A stretch of 49,775 nucleotides of DNA, from positions 1 to 49,775 of the forward strand of contig NZ_LZLJ01000044.1 in NCBI RefSeq assembly GCF_001668625.1. The letters are read 5' to 3'. This stretch comes from Mycobacterium sp. 1274756.6. Its GTDB lineage: Bacteria; Actinomycetota; Actinomycetes; Mycobacteriales; Mycobacteriaceae. The position numbers were made by a program, and so were the translations under genes. Below the pieces are notes generated by a model, which searched no databases, was not told the origin of the DNA, and saw only the letters and a list, made by a program, of their open reading frames with translations. Shown here piece after piece: positions 20,364-29,529 of this stretch. The number at the start of each line of letters is the position of its first letter. Positions within the stretch are counted from its first letter, which is position 1.

Positions 20364-22277
20364 TCAGTCGTCGAGCATCTCGGCCTGGCGGAGCTGTTCG
20401 GGCACGCCGAACGCCTCGACCAGGGTCTCGGCGTGCGGGCGCAGCTTGCGGCAGCGGTCGTTGATGCCGCGGGTGACCGCCTTGGCCCGCTCGGTGGACA
20501 GGTAGCGGTGCTCGATGTACCAGGCCTTGTCCTCCTCGATGACGCAGAGCGCGTAGAGGTCGCAGACCCACTCCAGCAGCTCGCGGGCCTGCTCGTCCTC
20601 GCAGGAGTCGATGCCGGCGACGAACGCCTCGAGCACCACCCGGTCGATGTGGGCGGCGGCGGCGTGCAGCACGTGGTCCTGCACGGCGTTGAACGCGTCG
20701 AACTCCGACATCTCCTTGGCCTTGGCCTGCAGCCGGCGTGCCACCGACGACAGCAGGTATTGCTCCCGGTCTTCGAACATGTGCAGCTGGGTGCCGCGGT
20801 TGAACAGGCTGCCCTCTTCGTCGCTGTCCTGCCGCGAGTCCAGGATCGTCTGGAAGATCGTCTCGGCCGCAGTGCGTTTCATCACCCGGTCACCGACGGC
20901 CTCGGCGGCGAAGCGCACCCACTCCACCGGGCTCATGCCCTTGATGTCGTCGGCGTAGGCGGTCAGCAACTGCTTGGCGACCAGCTGCACGAGCACATGG
21001 TTGTCGCCTTCGAACGTGGTGAACACGTCGGTGTCGGCGCGCAGCGCGATCAGCCGGTTCTCGGCCATGTAGCCGGCACCGCCGCAGGCCTCGCGCGCCT
21101 CCTGGATGGCCCGGGTGGCATGCCAGGTGTTGGCCGCCTTCAACCCGGCGGCGCGGGCCTCCAGCTCCCGCTGGTCCTCGGGGTCGGGCTCGTCGACGGT
21201 CTGCAGGTCGTGGCAGCGCTCGACGAGCTGGTTCTGCGCGAACTGCAGTGCGTAGGAGCGCGCGATCAGCGGGAACAGCCGGCGCTGGTGCACCAGGTAG
21301 TCCATGATCAGCACCTCGGTCTCGTCGTCGGGACCGTGGAACTGCCTGCGCTGCAGGGCATACCGCACCGCGATGTCCAGGGCGACCCGAGCGGCGGCCG
21401 CCGCGCTGCCCCCGACGGTGACCCGGCCGCGCACCAGGGTGCCCAGCATGGTGAAGAACCGGCGGCTGCGGCTCTCGATCGGTGAGCTGTAGGTGCCGTC
21501 GGCGGCGACATCGCCGTAGCGGTTGAGCAGGTTCTCCCGCGGGACGCGCACCTGGTCGAACAGGATGCGGCCGTTGTCGACGCCGGGCAGCCCGCCCTTG
21601 TACTCGCAGTCGGAGGTGGTGACGCCGGGCAGGTCGTTGCCGTCGCCGTCGCGGATCGGCACCAGCAGGCAGTGCACCCCGTGGTTGAGCGGGCCGTCGT
21701 CGCCGGGGGTGATCAGCTGCGCGAAAACCGCTGCCACGGTGGCGGTCTCGGCGGCGCCACCGATGTAGTCCTTGCGCGACGATGCGGTGGGGGAGTGGAC
21801 GACGAATTCCTCAGTGGCCGGGTCGTAGGTGGCGGTGGTCTCCAGCGCCTGCACGTCGCTGCCGTGCCCGGTCTCGGTCATCGCGAAGCAGCCGAGCAGG
21901 TCGAGATTGATGGTCGGTTCGACGTAGAGCTTGTGGTGCCGGCGGGTGCCGAGGTTCTCGATGGCCCCGCCGAACAGGCCCCACTGCACGCCGGCCTTGA
22001 CCATCAGCGACAGGTCCGACATGGCCAGCATCTCGATCATCGTCACCGCCGCGCCGACGTCGCCGGTGCCGCCGTGCGCGGCGCGGAACCCGTCGGTGGC
22101 CGCGCCCTGGGCCGCCATGATGTGCATCTGCTCGGCCACCTTGGCCCGGGCGATCACCGTGTTGGGGGTGTGGTGCGGGCGGAACACGTCGGCCTGCAGT
22201 TGTTCGCGCATCCGGTTCTTGGTGTTGCGCCAGCGCCCGTCAAGGGTGTGGCGCAGCTGTTCGGCAGTGGTGGGCAT
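20364..22277 (-). CDS. Acyl-CoA oxidase / acyl-CoA dehydrogenase family flavoprotein
   Basis: A 637-residue flavoprotein with acyl-CoA oxidase architecture: N-terminal helical domain, FAD-binding middle segment FAMTETGHGSDVQALET, then the C-terminal helical domains with ACGGAGYMAENR and FTTFEGDNHVLVQLVAKQLL, where the Glu of FEGDN is the expected catalytic base. It would oxidise acyl-CoA to trans-2-enoyl-CoA in beta-oxidation, passing electrons to O2 or ETF. The ATG at 22277 (MPTTAEQL) is chosen over a longer frame that runs into the divergent lipoprotein gene. Chain-length specificity is not readable from sequence. Confidence 0.9.
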   Translation of the reverse strand: MPTTAEQLRHTLDGRWRNTKNRMREQLQADVFRPHHTPNTVIARAKVAEQMHIMAAQGAATDGFRAAHGGTGDVGAAVTMIEMLAMSDLSLMVKAGVQWGLFGGAIENLGTRRHHKLYVEPTINLDLLGCFAMTETGHGSDVQALETTATYDPATEEFVVHSPTASSRKDYIGGAAETATVAAVFAQLITPGDDGPLNHGVHCLLVPIRDGDGNDLPGVTTSDCEYKGGLPGVDNGRILFDQVRVPRENLLNRYGDVAADGTYSSPIESRSRRFFTMLGTLVRGRVTVGGSAAAAARVALDIAVRYALQRRQFHGPDDETEVLIMDYLVHQRRLFPLIARSYALQFAQNQLVERCHDLQTVDEPDPEDQRELEARAAGLKAANTWHATRAIQEAREACGGAGYMAENRLIALRADTDVFTTFEGDNHVLVQLVAKQLLTAYADDIKGMSPVEWVRFAAEAVGDRVMKRTAAETIFQTILDSRQDSDEEGSLFNRGTQLHMFEDREQYLLSSVARRLQAKAKEMSEFDAFNAVQDHVLHAAAAHIDRVVLEAFVAGIDSCEDEQARELLEWVCDLYALCVIEEDKAWYIEHRYLSTERAKAVTRGINDRCRKLRPHAETLVEAFGVPEQLRQAEMLDD

Positions 22278-22338
22278 ACCCGACGGTAACGTGCCGGGCG
22301 GCGGTGCCGGGCCGGCTTGGGTGGGTTTGAATGGCCGG

Positions 22339-23442
22339 GTGACCCGTCTCCTGGCGGCGCTGCTGGCCGGCTGCCTGCTGCTCACCGGATGCGGCCCGGG
22401 CCGCCCCGCCGCCGGGTCGGGCGCCCTGACCTACCTGGGCCAGTTCCGGCTGTGGCCGGGCGCCGGTTTCGACGGCACCGTCCTCGGCGGACTCTCCGCG
22501 CTCAGCTACGACCCGGGTCGCGACCGCTATTACGTGCTCAGCGACGACCGCTCGAACCTCGGCCCGGCCCGCTTCTACACCGTGCGCCTGGAGGTCTCCG
22601 AGCGCGGCATCGACGACGTCGTCGTCACCGGGGTGCGGCCGCTGCTGGACGAGACCGGTCAGCCGTTCCCGCCGCGTGATCTGGCCGCGTCGCCGCCGCT
22701 GGTGCCCCCGGATCCGGAAGGGCTCGCGTTCGACGCCCGCCGCCAGCGGCTGTACTGGTCCTCGGAAGGGGAGCGGCGCCCGCCGGTGCTGGTCGACCCG
22801 GGTGTGCGCACCGCCGGGCTCGACGGCGCCTACCTGGGCGAGTTCGCGTTGCCGCCGGTGCTGGCGATGTCGGAGCAACGGCGCGGCCCGCGCCGCAACA
22901 GTGCCCTGGAGGGGCTGACCCTCACCCCCGACGGGCGGTTCCTCTACGCCGGTATGGAGCGGCCCGGCTACGACGACGGCGATCCGCCCGACCGCGACCA
23001 CGGGGCGTTGACCCGCATCACCAAACTCGACGTCGCCACCGGCGAACCGGTCGCCCAGTACGCCTACCCGCTGGAGCCGGCGGGCGCGCCGGCCCGGTCC
23101 AACGGCCTCACCGACCTGGTGGCGCTGACCGAGTCGCGATTTCTGGTGATCGAGCGGGCCGGGGCGCCGCGCCCGGTGGTGCGGCTGTTCTACGCCGAGG
23201 TCGCCGACGCCACCGACGTGCTCGAGACCGCGTCGCTGGCCGACACGCCGGTCACGCCGCTGACCAAGACCCTCGCGCTGGACCTCACCGCGACACCGGA
23301 GATCGCCCCGCTGGACAACGTGGAGGGCATCACGCTGGGCCCGCGGCTGCCCGATGGGCGCCAAAGTGTGGTGTTGGTCACCGACGACAACTTCTCACCG
23401 CGCCAGATCACCCAGTTCCTGGCGCTGGCGATCGAGGATTAG
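22339..23442 (+). CDS. Phytase/esterase-like lipoprotein
   Basis: A 367-residue predicted lipoprotein. The GTG at 22339 gives a signal peptide with lipobox L15-T16-G17-C18, so it should be anchored outside the membrane by a diacylglyceryl-Cys. The rest looks like the 'esterase-like activity of phytase' beta-propeller family: GGLSALSYDPGRDRYYVLSDDR near the start, PDPEGLAFD, ALEGLTLTPDGRFLYAGME, and DNVEGITLGPRLPDG with VTDDNF near the end. Substrate unknown. The stop overlaps that of the convergent marR-type gene. Confidence 0.85.
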   Translation: MTRLLAALLAGCLLLTGCGPGRPAAGSGALTYLGQFRLWPGAGFDGTVLGGLSALSYDPGRDRYYVLSDDRSNLGPARFYTVRLEVSERGIDDVVVTGVRPLLDETGQPFPPRDLAASPPLVPPDPEGLAFDARRQRLYWSSEGERRPPVLVDPGVRTAGLDGAYLGEFALPPVLAMSEQRRGPRRNSALEGLTLTPDGRFLYAGMERPGYDDGDPPDRDHGALTRITKLDVATGEPVAQYAYPLEPAGAPARSNGLTDLVALTESRFLVIERAGAPRPVVRLFYAEVADATDVLETASLADTPVTPLTKTLALDLTATPEIAPLDNVEGITLGPRLPDGRQSVVLVTDDNFSPRQITQFLALAIED

Positions 23443-23900
23443 CGGCCGACCCGACGCGGCGGGGCGGCATGGTCGAGCACCCGGTGCAGCACCGCGATCG
23501 CCGCGCTGAGCGCCGCCCGGTCCTCGTCGGCCAGGTGCGCCAACTGCGGGTCGATGGCAGCCGCCCGGTCGGCGCGCACCCGGTCGAGGGTGCGCACCCC
23601 CTCGTCGGTGATGCGGATGCGGACCGCGCGGCCGTCGTCGGGGTCCCCGGCCCGGGTGACCAGGCCGGCTTCCTCGAGGCGACGCACGTGGGTGGTCATC
23701 GTCGGCTGGGAACAGTGGTCGGCGGCGGCCAGGTCTCCGATGCGGGTCTCACCGAGTTCCTCGATCGCCGCGAGCAGCCGCGCCTGCGCCCCGGACAGCG
23801 GCATCTGCACCAGTTGGGTGGCCAGCCGGTTGACGCGGGCGATGACCCCGAGCAGGTCGGCGCCCAGGCTCACACCGGTTTCGGTCGAGGAGGATCCCAT
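23439..23900 (-). CDS. MarR-family transcriptional regulator
   Basis: A 153-residue protein with the MarR winged helix: LSGAQARLLAAIEELGETRIGDLAAADHCSQPTMTTHVRRLEEAGLV followed by the wing DPDDGRAVRIRIT. MarR dimers bind palindromes near their own promoters and often control an adjacent gene. The start at 23900 follows the AT-rich intergenic strip and excludes a longer frame reaching into the divergent ECF gene. The divergent neighbour is the ECF transporter 82 nt away, which is the obvious candidate target. Ligand unknown. Confidence 0.88.
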   Translation of the reverse strand: MGSSSTETGVSLGADLLGVIARVNRLATQLVQMPLSGAQARLLAAIEELGETRIGDLAAADHCSQPTMTTHVRRLEEAGLVTRAGDPDDGRAVRIRITDEGVRTLDRVRADRAAAIDPQLAHLADEDRAALSAAIAVLHRVLDHAAPPRRVGR

Positions 23901-23902
23901 GC

Positions 23903-23935
23903 CCCCATAATTCCATAGCCTTTCTAAATAAACCA
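23903..23935. promoter_or_regulatory. AT-rich promoter strip between marR-type gene and ECF transporter
   Basis: The only strongly AT-rich stretch here, in otherwise about 70% GC sequence. On the minus strand it reads TTTAGAAAGGCTATGG then AATTATGG, giving TATGGA or TTATGG as -10 candidates for the regulator. It is a likely binding region for the MarR protein, although no long perfect dyad is visible. Confidence 0.35.
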
Positions 23936-23982
23936 CCGACCGCGTGCCGCGGCCGGTGAGCGGCGACTGGCAGAATCGGGCA

Positions 23983-26073
23983 ATGCACGCAACCGGCCCG
24001 GCGGCCCGGCCCGAACGGGCCCGGACGTTGCGACCCGCCGAACTGGCGCAGGCCTCGGTGATGGCGGCGCTGTGTGCGGCCACCGCGGTGATCGCGGTGG
24101 TGGTGCCGTTCGCCGCCGGCCTGGCGTTGCTGGGCACCGTGCCCACCGGGTTGCTGGCCTACCGCTACCGGCTGCGGGCGCTGCTGGCCGCCACCGTCGC
24201 CGCCGGGCTGATCGCCTTCCTCATCGCCGGGATGGGCGGGCTGATGACCGTGATCAGCAGCGCCTACATCGGCGGGCTCACCGGCACCATCAAACGCCGC
24301 GGCCGCGGCACCCCGACGGTGATCGCGGTTGCGCTGGTCGCCGGGGTGATCTTCGGTGCCGTGGCCGTCGCAGCCCTGGCGGTGCTCTCCCGGTTGCGCC
24401 TGCTGGTGTTCGCCGCGATCACCGCCAACGTCGACGGGCTCGCCTCGGTGATGGGGTGGCTAGCCGGGCGCGGAGCGTGGGCCGGGGATCAGGTCTCCTG
24501 GCTCAAACCGCTGATGGTCCCGGTGCGGTGGCTGGAACCGGCCGGCGCCGGACTGCAGCGGTTCTTCACCCTGGCGCTGCATTACTGGCCCTGGCTGCTG
24601 CTGGCGCACGGCGTGCTGAGCATCCTGGGGGTCTCGCTGGTCGGCTGGTGGGCGCTGTCGCGGGTGTTGGAGCGGCTGCGCGGCGTGCCCGACGTCCACA
24701 AACTCGACGCGCCCGCGGAGAGCGGGCCGGCCGGCCCGGTGCCGGTGCGTTTCGACGCGGTGCGCTACCGCTACCCCGATACCGACCGGGACGCGCTGCG
24801 CGAGGTCAGCCTGCAGATCGCTCCCGGCGACCACATCGCGGTCACCGGCCCCAACGGGGCGGGCAAGACCACCTTGATGCTGATCCTGGCCGGTCGCACC
24901 CCCACCGCCGGGACGGTGGAGCGACCCGGCGCGGTGGGGCTGGGGCGCCCCGGCGGCACCGCCGTGGTGCTGCAGCACCCGGAGAGCCAGGTGCTGGGCA
25001 CCCGGGTCGCCGACGACGTGGTGTGGGGCCTGCCGGTCGGCGCGCACACCGACGTGGAGCGCCTGCTCACCGAGGTCGGGCTCACCGGATTCGCCGACCG
25101 CGACACCGCCAGCCTCTCCGGCGGGGAGTTGCAGCGGCTGGCGGTGGCGGCGGCGCTGGCGCGGGAACCGGCGTTGCTCATCGCCGACGAGGTCACCAGC
25201 ATGGTCGACCAGCAGGGCCGGGAAGGGCTGCTGGCGGTGCTGGCCGGCCTCACCGAGCGGCACAACACCGCGCTGGTGCACATCACCCACTTCGACGACG
25301 AGGCCAACGCCGCCGACCGGGTCATCGCGCTCAGCCCCACCCGCGACAACACCGGTGCCGCACCGGCCGCCCCCGCCGGCGCGGCGAGCGAGCCGCGGAC
25401 CGGACCACCGGTGCTGGAGCTGCGCGGCGTCGGCCACGAATACGGCAGCGGCACCCCGTGGGCCAACGCCGCCCTGCGCGACGTCACGCTGACCGTCGAG
25501 GAGGGCGACGGCGTGCTCGTCCACGGCGGCAACGGCTCGGGTAAATCCACCCTGGCCTGGATCATGGCCGGGCTGACGGTCCCGTCGACCGGTGTCTGCC
25601 TGCTCGACGGCCGCCCCGCGCACGAGCAGGTCGGGGCGGTGGCGCTGTCGTTCCAGGCGGCGCGGCTGCAGCTGATGCGGGGCCGGGTGGACCGGGAGGT
25701 GGCCTCGGCGGCCGGCTTCCCGCCCGAGGACCGTGACCGGGTGATCGCGGCGCTGGCCCGGGTCGGCCTCGACGCCACCCTGGCCGGCCGGCGCATCGAC
25801 CAGCTCAGCGGCGGGCAGATGCGCCGGGTGGTGCTGGCCGGGCTGCTGGCCCGCTCGCCGCGCGCCCTGATCCTCGACGAGCCGCTGGCCGGGCTGGACG
25901 TGGCGAGCCAACGCGGCCTGCGGACGCTGCTGGAACGCCTTCGGCAGGACACCGGCCTGACGGTGGTGGTCATCTCCCACGATGCCACCGGGATGGAGGG
26001 GCTGTGCCCGCGCGTCGTGCACCTGCGCGAGGGCACCTTGCATTCGGCCGCCGCGACGGGAGGTGTGGTGTGA
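23983..26073 (+). CDS. ECF transporter fusion: membrane S-like domain plus two ATPase domains (Rv2326c-type)
   Basis: A 696-residue fusion. Residues about 20-235 form several membrane helices of the DUF2232/substrate-binding S-component type. They are followed by two ABC ATPases: domain 1 has Walker A GPNGAGKT (289-296), signature LSGGE (378-382) and Walker B LLIADE; domain 2 has Walker A GGNGSGKS (515-522), signature LSGGQ (608-612) and [12 protein letters not shown]. The length equals Mtb Rv2326c. With the T component next to it (GTGA overlap), all parts of an energy-coupling-factor importer are present. Substrate unknown, likely a vitamin or metal. The ATG at 23983 is preferred to an upstream start. 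Confidence 0.9.
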   Translation: MHATGPAARPERARTLRPAELAQASVMAALCAATAVIAVVVPFAAGLALLGTVPTGLLAYRYRLRALLAATVAAGLIAFLIAGMGGLMTVISSAYIGGLTGTIKRRGRGTPTVIAVALVAGVIFGAVAVAALAVLSRLRLLVFAAITANVDGLASVMGWLAGRGAWAGDQVSWLKPLMVPVRWLEPAGAGLQRFFTLALHYWPWLLLAHGVLSILGVSLVGWWALSRVLERLRGVPDVHKLDAPAESGPAGPVPVRFDAVRYRYPDTDRDALREVSLQIAPGDHIAVTGPNGAGKTTLMLILAGRTPTAGTVERPGAVGLGRPGGTAVVLQHPESQVLGTRVADDVVWGLPVGAHTDVERLLTEVGLTGFADRDTASLSGGELQRLAVAAALAREPALLIADEVTSMVDQQGREGLLAVLAGLTERHNTALVHITHFDDEANAADRVIALSPTRDNTGAAPAAPAGAASEPRTGPPVLELRGVGHEYGSGTPWANAALRDVTLTVEEGDGVLVHGGNGSGKSTLAWIMAGLTVPSTGVCLLDGRPAHEQVGAVALSFQAARLQLMRGRVDREVASAAGFPPEDRDRVIAALARVGLDATLAGRRIDQLSGGQMRRVVLAGLLARSPRALILDEPLAGLDVASQRGLRTLLERLRQDTGLTVVVISHDATGMEGLCPRVVHLREGTLHSAAATGGVV

Positions 26074-26906
26074 GCGAGACGACGTCGCGGTCCCCCCGCC
26101 CGGTGGTGCTGCTGCGCCCGGTGCCGGGCACCTCGACCATCCACGAACTGTGGGCCGGTACGAAACTGCTGGTGGTCCTGGGCATCTCGGTGCTGTTGAC
26201 CTTCTACCCGGGCTGGGTGCCGATCGCCGCGGTGGCGGCCCTAGTTTTCGCGGCCGCGCGCCTCGCCCGCATCCCGGCGGGGGCGCTGCCGTCGATACCG
26301 CGGTTTTTGTGGATCTTGCTGGCGATCGGTGCGGGGACCGCCGCCCTCGCCGGCGGCAGCCCGGTGCTGACGCTGGGATCGGTGTCGCTGGAATTCGGCG
26401 GGTTGCTGCACTTCCTGCGCATCACCGCGCTGTCGCTGGTGTTGCTCGGGTTGGGTGGGATGGTGTCGTGGACCACCAATGTCGCCGAGATCGCGCCCGC
26501 GGTGGCCACCCTGGGCCGCCCGCTGCGCCGGCTGCGCATCCCCGTCGACGACTGGGCGGTGACGCTGGCGTTGGCGCTGCGGGCCTTCCCGATGCTCATC
26601 GACGAGTTCCGGGTGCTCTACGCCGCGCGTCGGCTGCGCCCCAAGCACACCCCGAAGAGTCGCCGGGCGCGGCGCCGGCAGCGGGCGGCGGAGGTCATCG
26701 ACCTGCTCGCGGCGGCGATGACGGTGGCGTTGCGCCGCGCCGATGAGATGGGTGACGCGATCACCGCCCGCGGTGGGGGCGGGCAGATCTCGGCGCACCC
26801 GTCGCGGCCGCACCGCAGGGACTGGGTGGCGCTGGCGATCGTCGCCGTGGTCTGCGCGTTGGCTTTGCTGCTGGAGCTGACCGTGCTGTCCACCAGCACG
26901 GTGTAG
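26070..26906 (+). CDS. ECF transporter T component (EcfT/CbiQ family)
   Basis: A 278-residue membrane protein, Rv2325c homologue, with membrane helices at about 30-75, 85-130 and 255-275. The conserved cytoplasmic coupling segments are [23 protein letters not shown] and [13 protein letters not shown]; the latter ends in the Ala-Arg-Gly motif that docks into the ATPase groove. GTG start overlaps the previous stop by 4 nt, so production is coupled to the S-A-A' fusion. The 173 nt after it hold no gene, a weak T-tract and palindromic repeat A. Confidence 0.9.
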   Translation: MSETTSRSPRPVVLLRPVPGTSTIHELWAGTKLLVVLGISVLLTFYPGWVPIAAVAALVFAAARLARIPAGALPSIPRFLWILLAIGAGTAALAGGSPVLTLGSVSLEFGGLLHFLRITALSLVLLGLGGMVSWTTNVAEIAPAVATLGRPLRRLRIPVDDWAVTLALALRAFPMLIDEFRVLYAARRLRPKHTPKSRRARRRQRAAEVIDLLAAAMTVALRRADEMGDAITARGGGGQISAHPSRPHRRDWVALAIVAVVCALALLLELTVLSTSTV

Positions 26907-26996
26907 GGCGCGTTTGGGGCTCGCCGCTTTTTTCCCCGCGCCCGCGCCCGCTCCCACGCCGCTCCGCCCCCACGCCGCGACGCGCCCGCCGCCAAG

Positions 26997-27059
26997 CCGC
27001 GAGGCAGAAACCATGCAGGGCGCTTCTCGCACTTTTCCTGCATATCTTCGCTCTCGCGG
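26997..27059 (+). repeat. Palindromic repeat, copy A, upstream of DUF559 gene
   Basis: Arms at 26997-27019 and 27037-27059 match as inverted repeats at 17 of 23 positions, around a 17-nt loop. Core left arm is GAGGCAGAAACCATGCAG and the loop carries CTCGCACTTT (27026-27035). The same element, in the same orientation and with the same internal spacing, occurs as copy B after the gene. The right arm includes TATCTT (27043-27048), a possible -10 for the gene. Confidence 0.7.
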
Positions 27060-27079
27060 AGGTGTCGGGGGGCCACGGC

Positions 27080-27970
27080 ATGCTCGCGGGCATGCAGCGG
27101 GTATTTCTGGGCAGTGAGGCCGTCGCCAACGGCGACGTCACCCGCCACGAACTGCAGCGCTGGTACCGCAGCATCTACCCCGACGTCTACCTCGCCCGAC
27201 GGGAGCAGGCTTCGCTGCGGGACCGGACGATCGGGGCGTGGCTCTGGTCGCATCGCCGCGCCCCGATCGCCGGGGTGGCCGCCTCGGCGCTGCACGGGGC
27301 GCGGTGGGTGGACCCGGATGTCCCGATCGAGTTGATCTGGCGCAACTGCCACCCGCCGCCCGGTATCCGGGCCCGCAACGAGACCATGGCCGCCGACGAA
27401 CAGACCGTCGCCTGCCGCATCCCGGTGACCACTCCGGCCCGAACCGCTTTCGACCTGGTCCGGCACCGGCCCCGTGGTGAGGCGCTGGCCCGGCTGGACG
27501 CGCTGATGCGGGCGACGCCGTTCGCCCGGGACGACGTGCTGGGGCTGGCCCGCCGCTACCCGCGCGTCCGTGGCCTGCGGCAGCTTCGCGAACTGCTGTC
27601 CCTGGTCGACGGGGGCGCGGCCTCACCGAAGGAGACGTGGCTGCGTCTGCTGCTCATCGACGCCGGCTTCCCGGTGCCCACCACCCAGATCCCGGTGCAC
27701 CTGAACTGGCGGGTGGTCGCCGTGCTGGACATGGGCTGGGAACAGTTCGGTGTCGCCGCGGAGTACGACGGCGACCAGCACCGCGCCGATCGCGGCCAAT
27801 ACGTGCGTGACCAGCGGCGTCAACGCCTGCTGCCGCAGCTGGGCTGGATCAATGTCCGGGTGATCGCCGAGGACCGGCCCCCCGACATCATCGCTCGCGT
27901 CGAACGGGCGATGCGGTCCCGGGGTTGGCAAGGTCAACTGCGGTCGCCGCGCGTCGGGCGGGCGGCCTAG
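27080..27970 (+). CDS. DUF559 (Vsr-like) endonuclease-fold protein with AbiEi-like N-terminus
   Basis: A 296-residue protein (ATG at 27080; ATG at 27092 is an alternative). The N-terminal part (VFLGSEAVANGDVTRHELQRWYRSIYPDVYLAR) resembles the winged-helix domain of AbiEi-type antitoxins. The C-terminal part carries the DUF559 restriction-like core: Asp in AVLDMGW, Glu and Asp in VAAEYDGDQHRAD, and basic RDQRRQRLL before LGWINVRV. No AbiEii-type toxin is adjacent. It stands alone between two copies of a palindromic repeat, with no operon partner. Nuclease activity and target are inferred from fold only. Confidence 0.8.
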   Translation: MLAGMQRVFLGSEAVANGDVTRHELQRWYRSIYPDVYLARREQASLRDRTIGAWLWSHRRAPIAGVAASALHGARWVDPDVPIELIWRNCHPPPGIRARNETMAADEQTVACRIPVTTPARTAFDLVRHRPRGEALARLDALMRATPFARDDVLGLARRYPRVRGLRQLRELLSLVDGGAASPKETWLRLLLIDAGFPVPTTQIPVHLNWRVVAVLDMGWEQFGVAAEYDGDQHRADRGQYVRDQRRQRLLPQLGWINVRVIAEDRPPDIIARVERAMRSRGWQGQLRSPRVGRAA

Positions 27971-28047
27971 GTTGCCGCGGGCCCGCCGCGCGACTCCCCG
28001 TCCCCACGCTTCCCGGCCGTCCCGCCCGGCCCCACGGCTCCCGGCTG

Positions 28048-28104
28048 CGAGACAGAAAATATGCAGACGCCCACTCGCACTTTCGCTGCATCGTTTCTGC
28101 CTCG
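28048..28104 (+). repeat. Palindromic repeat, copy B, downstream of DUF559 gene
   Basis: 19-nt arms at 28048-28066 and 28086-28104 match as inverted repeats at 16 of 19 positions, around a 19-nt loop. It aligns without gaps to copy A over about 60 nt: GAG-CAGAAA--ATGCAG, central CTCGCACTTT (28074-28083), CTGCAT and CTCGCG are shared. Orientation equals copy A, so the gene between is flanked by direct copies of a palindromic element. The rest of the 242-nt gap holds only the 9-bp arrays. Confidence 0.7.
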
Positions 28105-28196
28105 CGAGCGCCGGGGAGCGCTTGGAGCGCTGCGAGCGCCGGGAGCGCGGGGGACGCTAAAGCCCCGCGAGCCCCGCAAGCCCCGCGAGCACTCGG
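28105..28196 (+). repeat. Two adjoining 9-bp tandem arrays
   Basis: Directly after palindrome B, six degenerate units of consensus GGAGCGCNN run at a strict 9-nt period (about 28105-28159). They are followed by AGCCCCGCG, AGCCCCGCA, AGCCCCGCG and a decayed unit (28161-28196), again with period 9. The arrays fill the space up to the uspC stop at 28213. They are probably replication-slippage products; a transcription-termination role for uspC is possible. Confidence 0.65.
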
Positions 28197-28212
28197 CGAC
28201 GACCACCGACCG

Positions 28213-29529
28213 CTACCGCTGCGCGGCGGCGTTGGCGGCCCGCTCGGCGCGTTCCAGCGTCGTCGCGACGTCGGCGCGACCCAGAAACATCTCGTCGAAC
28301 AACGGGATCAGCGCCTGGTAGCCCGCGGCGAAGCCGGTCCCGCCCGGCGCGGTGATCCGCGGGCCATCCAGCACCGTGAAGAACGGGCTGACGTCGACGC
28401 CGCGGCCGGCCCAGTAGTCGAGGTAGTCGCGTTGCGCGGCGAGCACCGCCGGGATCGCGGCGCCGCGTGCCGCCAGATACCCGTTGCCCTGCCGCCCGCC
28501 CAGCCAGGTCAGCACCCGGCGCACCGCCGACGGGTGCTCGGACGCGGCGTTGCCGGCCGCGGCGATGCCGTTGGTGACGCTGACCCGCCCGGCCGGCCCG
28601 GACGGCAACAGCGCCACCCCCCAGGCGAACTCGGCCTGCCCGGCGATCGCCGCCAGGTTGTAGGTGCCGGATTGGAACAGCGCCATCCGGCCGGCCAGGA
28701 ACTGGTTACGGGAGAAGTCGCCGTTGGTGTTGGTCTCCGACGCCGGCGGTGCGACGTGGTCGTGGTTGATCAACCCGACCACATACTCGAAGGCCCGCAC
28801 CGCGGCGGGGTTGTCGAACACGAACCGGTCACCGACACGGAACTGCCCGCCGGCCGAGCCGATGTAGTTCAGGTAGATGCCCTGCATGTCGTTGGCGGCG
28901 TTGTAGCCCCACTGCCGGACGCGGCCGGCGTCGAAACCCCGGGAATCGGCGGTGCGGCCCGCGTCGTCGACGGTGAGCCGGGCCAGCAGCGGACGCAGCG
29001 AGTCGGCACCGGCGGGATCCCAGCGCAGCCGATCCAACTCGGCCGGGTCGACGCCGGCCGCGGCGAGCAGGTCGGCGTTGTAGTACAGCGCGATCCCGGC
29101 GTCGGTGAGTTGCGGTACTCCCCACAGCGTCTGGTCGCGGGTGAACTGCTCGACCACGCTCGGCTCCCACCCCGAGGCGTCCCCGGCGATGGGAAGCAAC
29201 CGGCCGTTGTCGGCGTAGTCGGCCAGATACGCGCTGGAGAGCCAGAAGATGTCGTCGGCGCCGCCGCCGGCCACATCGGTGCGCAACGTGTCGAAATAGG
29301 ACGCATAGGACACCAGGTTCACCCGCACCTCGACGTCGGGGTTGGCGGCGCTGAACGCGGCGAACGACGCCCGGTAGGCCGCGGCGGCCTGCTCATCCCA
29401 GAGTCGGACGGTGACCACCGTGACCCCCGCCCGCGGTGCGCCGGAGACGTCGAGCAGGACCGCGGCCACCGCCAACAGCGCGGCCAGCCCGGCAATCGCC
29501 GCAGCCACGAGCGTGGAGCGCCGGATCAT
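28213..29529 (-). CDS. uspC: Extracellular amino-sugar-binding protein UspC
   Basis: Solute-binding protein of the usp ABC importer; Mtb UspC is reported to bind amino sugars. The 438-residue protein is a type-1 extracellular solute-binding protein: VVTVRLWDEQAAAAYRASFAAFSAANPDVEVRV at the mature N-terminus, then GVPQLTDAGIALYYNADLL and QGNGYLAARGAAIPAV. The N-terminal hydrophobic stretch (about 8-27) has no Cys, so this copy lacks a lipobox and may be held by an uncleaved anchor. The ATG at 29529 overlaps the uspB stop by 4 nt. Confidence 0.9.
   Translation of the reverse strand: MIRRSTLVAAAIAGLAALLAVAAVLLDVSGAPRAGVTVVTVRLWDEQAAAAYRASFAAFSAANPDVEVRVNLVSYASYFDTLRTDVAGGGADDIFWLSSAYLADYADNGRLLPIAGDASGWEPSVVEQFTRDQTLWGVPQLTDAGIALYYNADLLAAAGVDPAELDRLRWDPAGADSLRPLLARLTVDDAGRTADSRGFDAGRVRQWGYNAANDMQGIYLNYIGSAGGQFRVGDRFVFDNPAAVRAFEYVVGLINHDHVAPPASETNTNGDFSRNQFLAGRMALFQSGTYNLAAIAGQAEFAWGVALLPSGPAGRVSVTNGIAAAGNAASEHPSAVRRVLTWLGGRQGNGYLAARGAAIPAVLAAQRDYLDYWAGRGVDVSPFFTVLDGPRITAPGGTGFAAGYQALIPLFDEMFLGRADVATTLERAERAANAAAQR

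Noticed and set aside
26911..26936. T-tract with short GGCG/CGCC stem after the EcfT gene as intrinsic terminator
   Set aside because: Stem is only 4 bp with an 11-nt loop; too weak to call, and canonical intrinsic terminators are uncommon in mycobacteria.
27080..27970. Complete type IV AbiEi/AbiEii toxin-antitoxin pair
   Set aside because: Only the AbiEi-like N-terminal domain is present, fused to DUF559; no nucleotidyltransferase (AbiEii) gene lies on either side.
26997..28104. Palindrome copies as a CRISPR array
   Set aside because: Only two copies, 1 kb apart with a gene between; no spacers and no cas genes.
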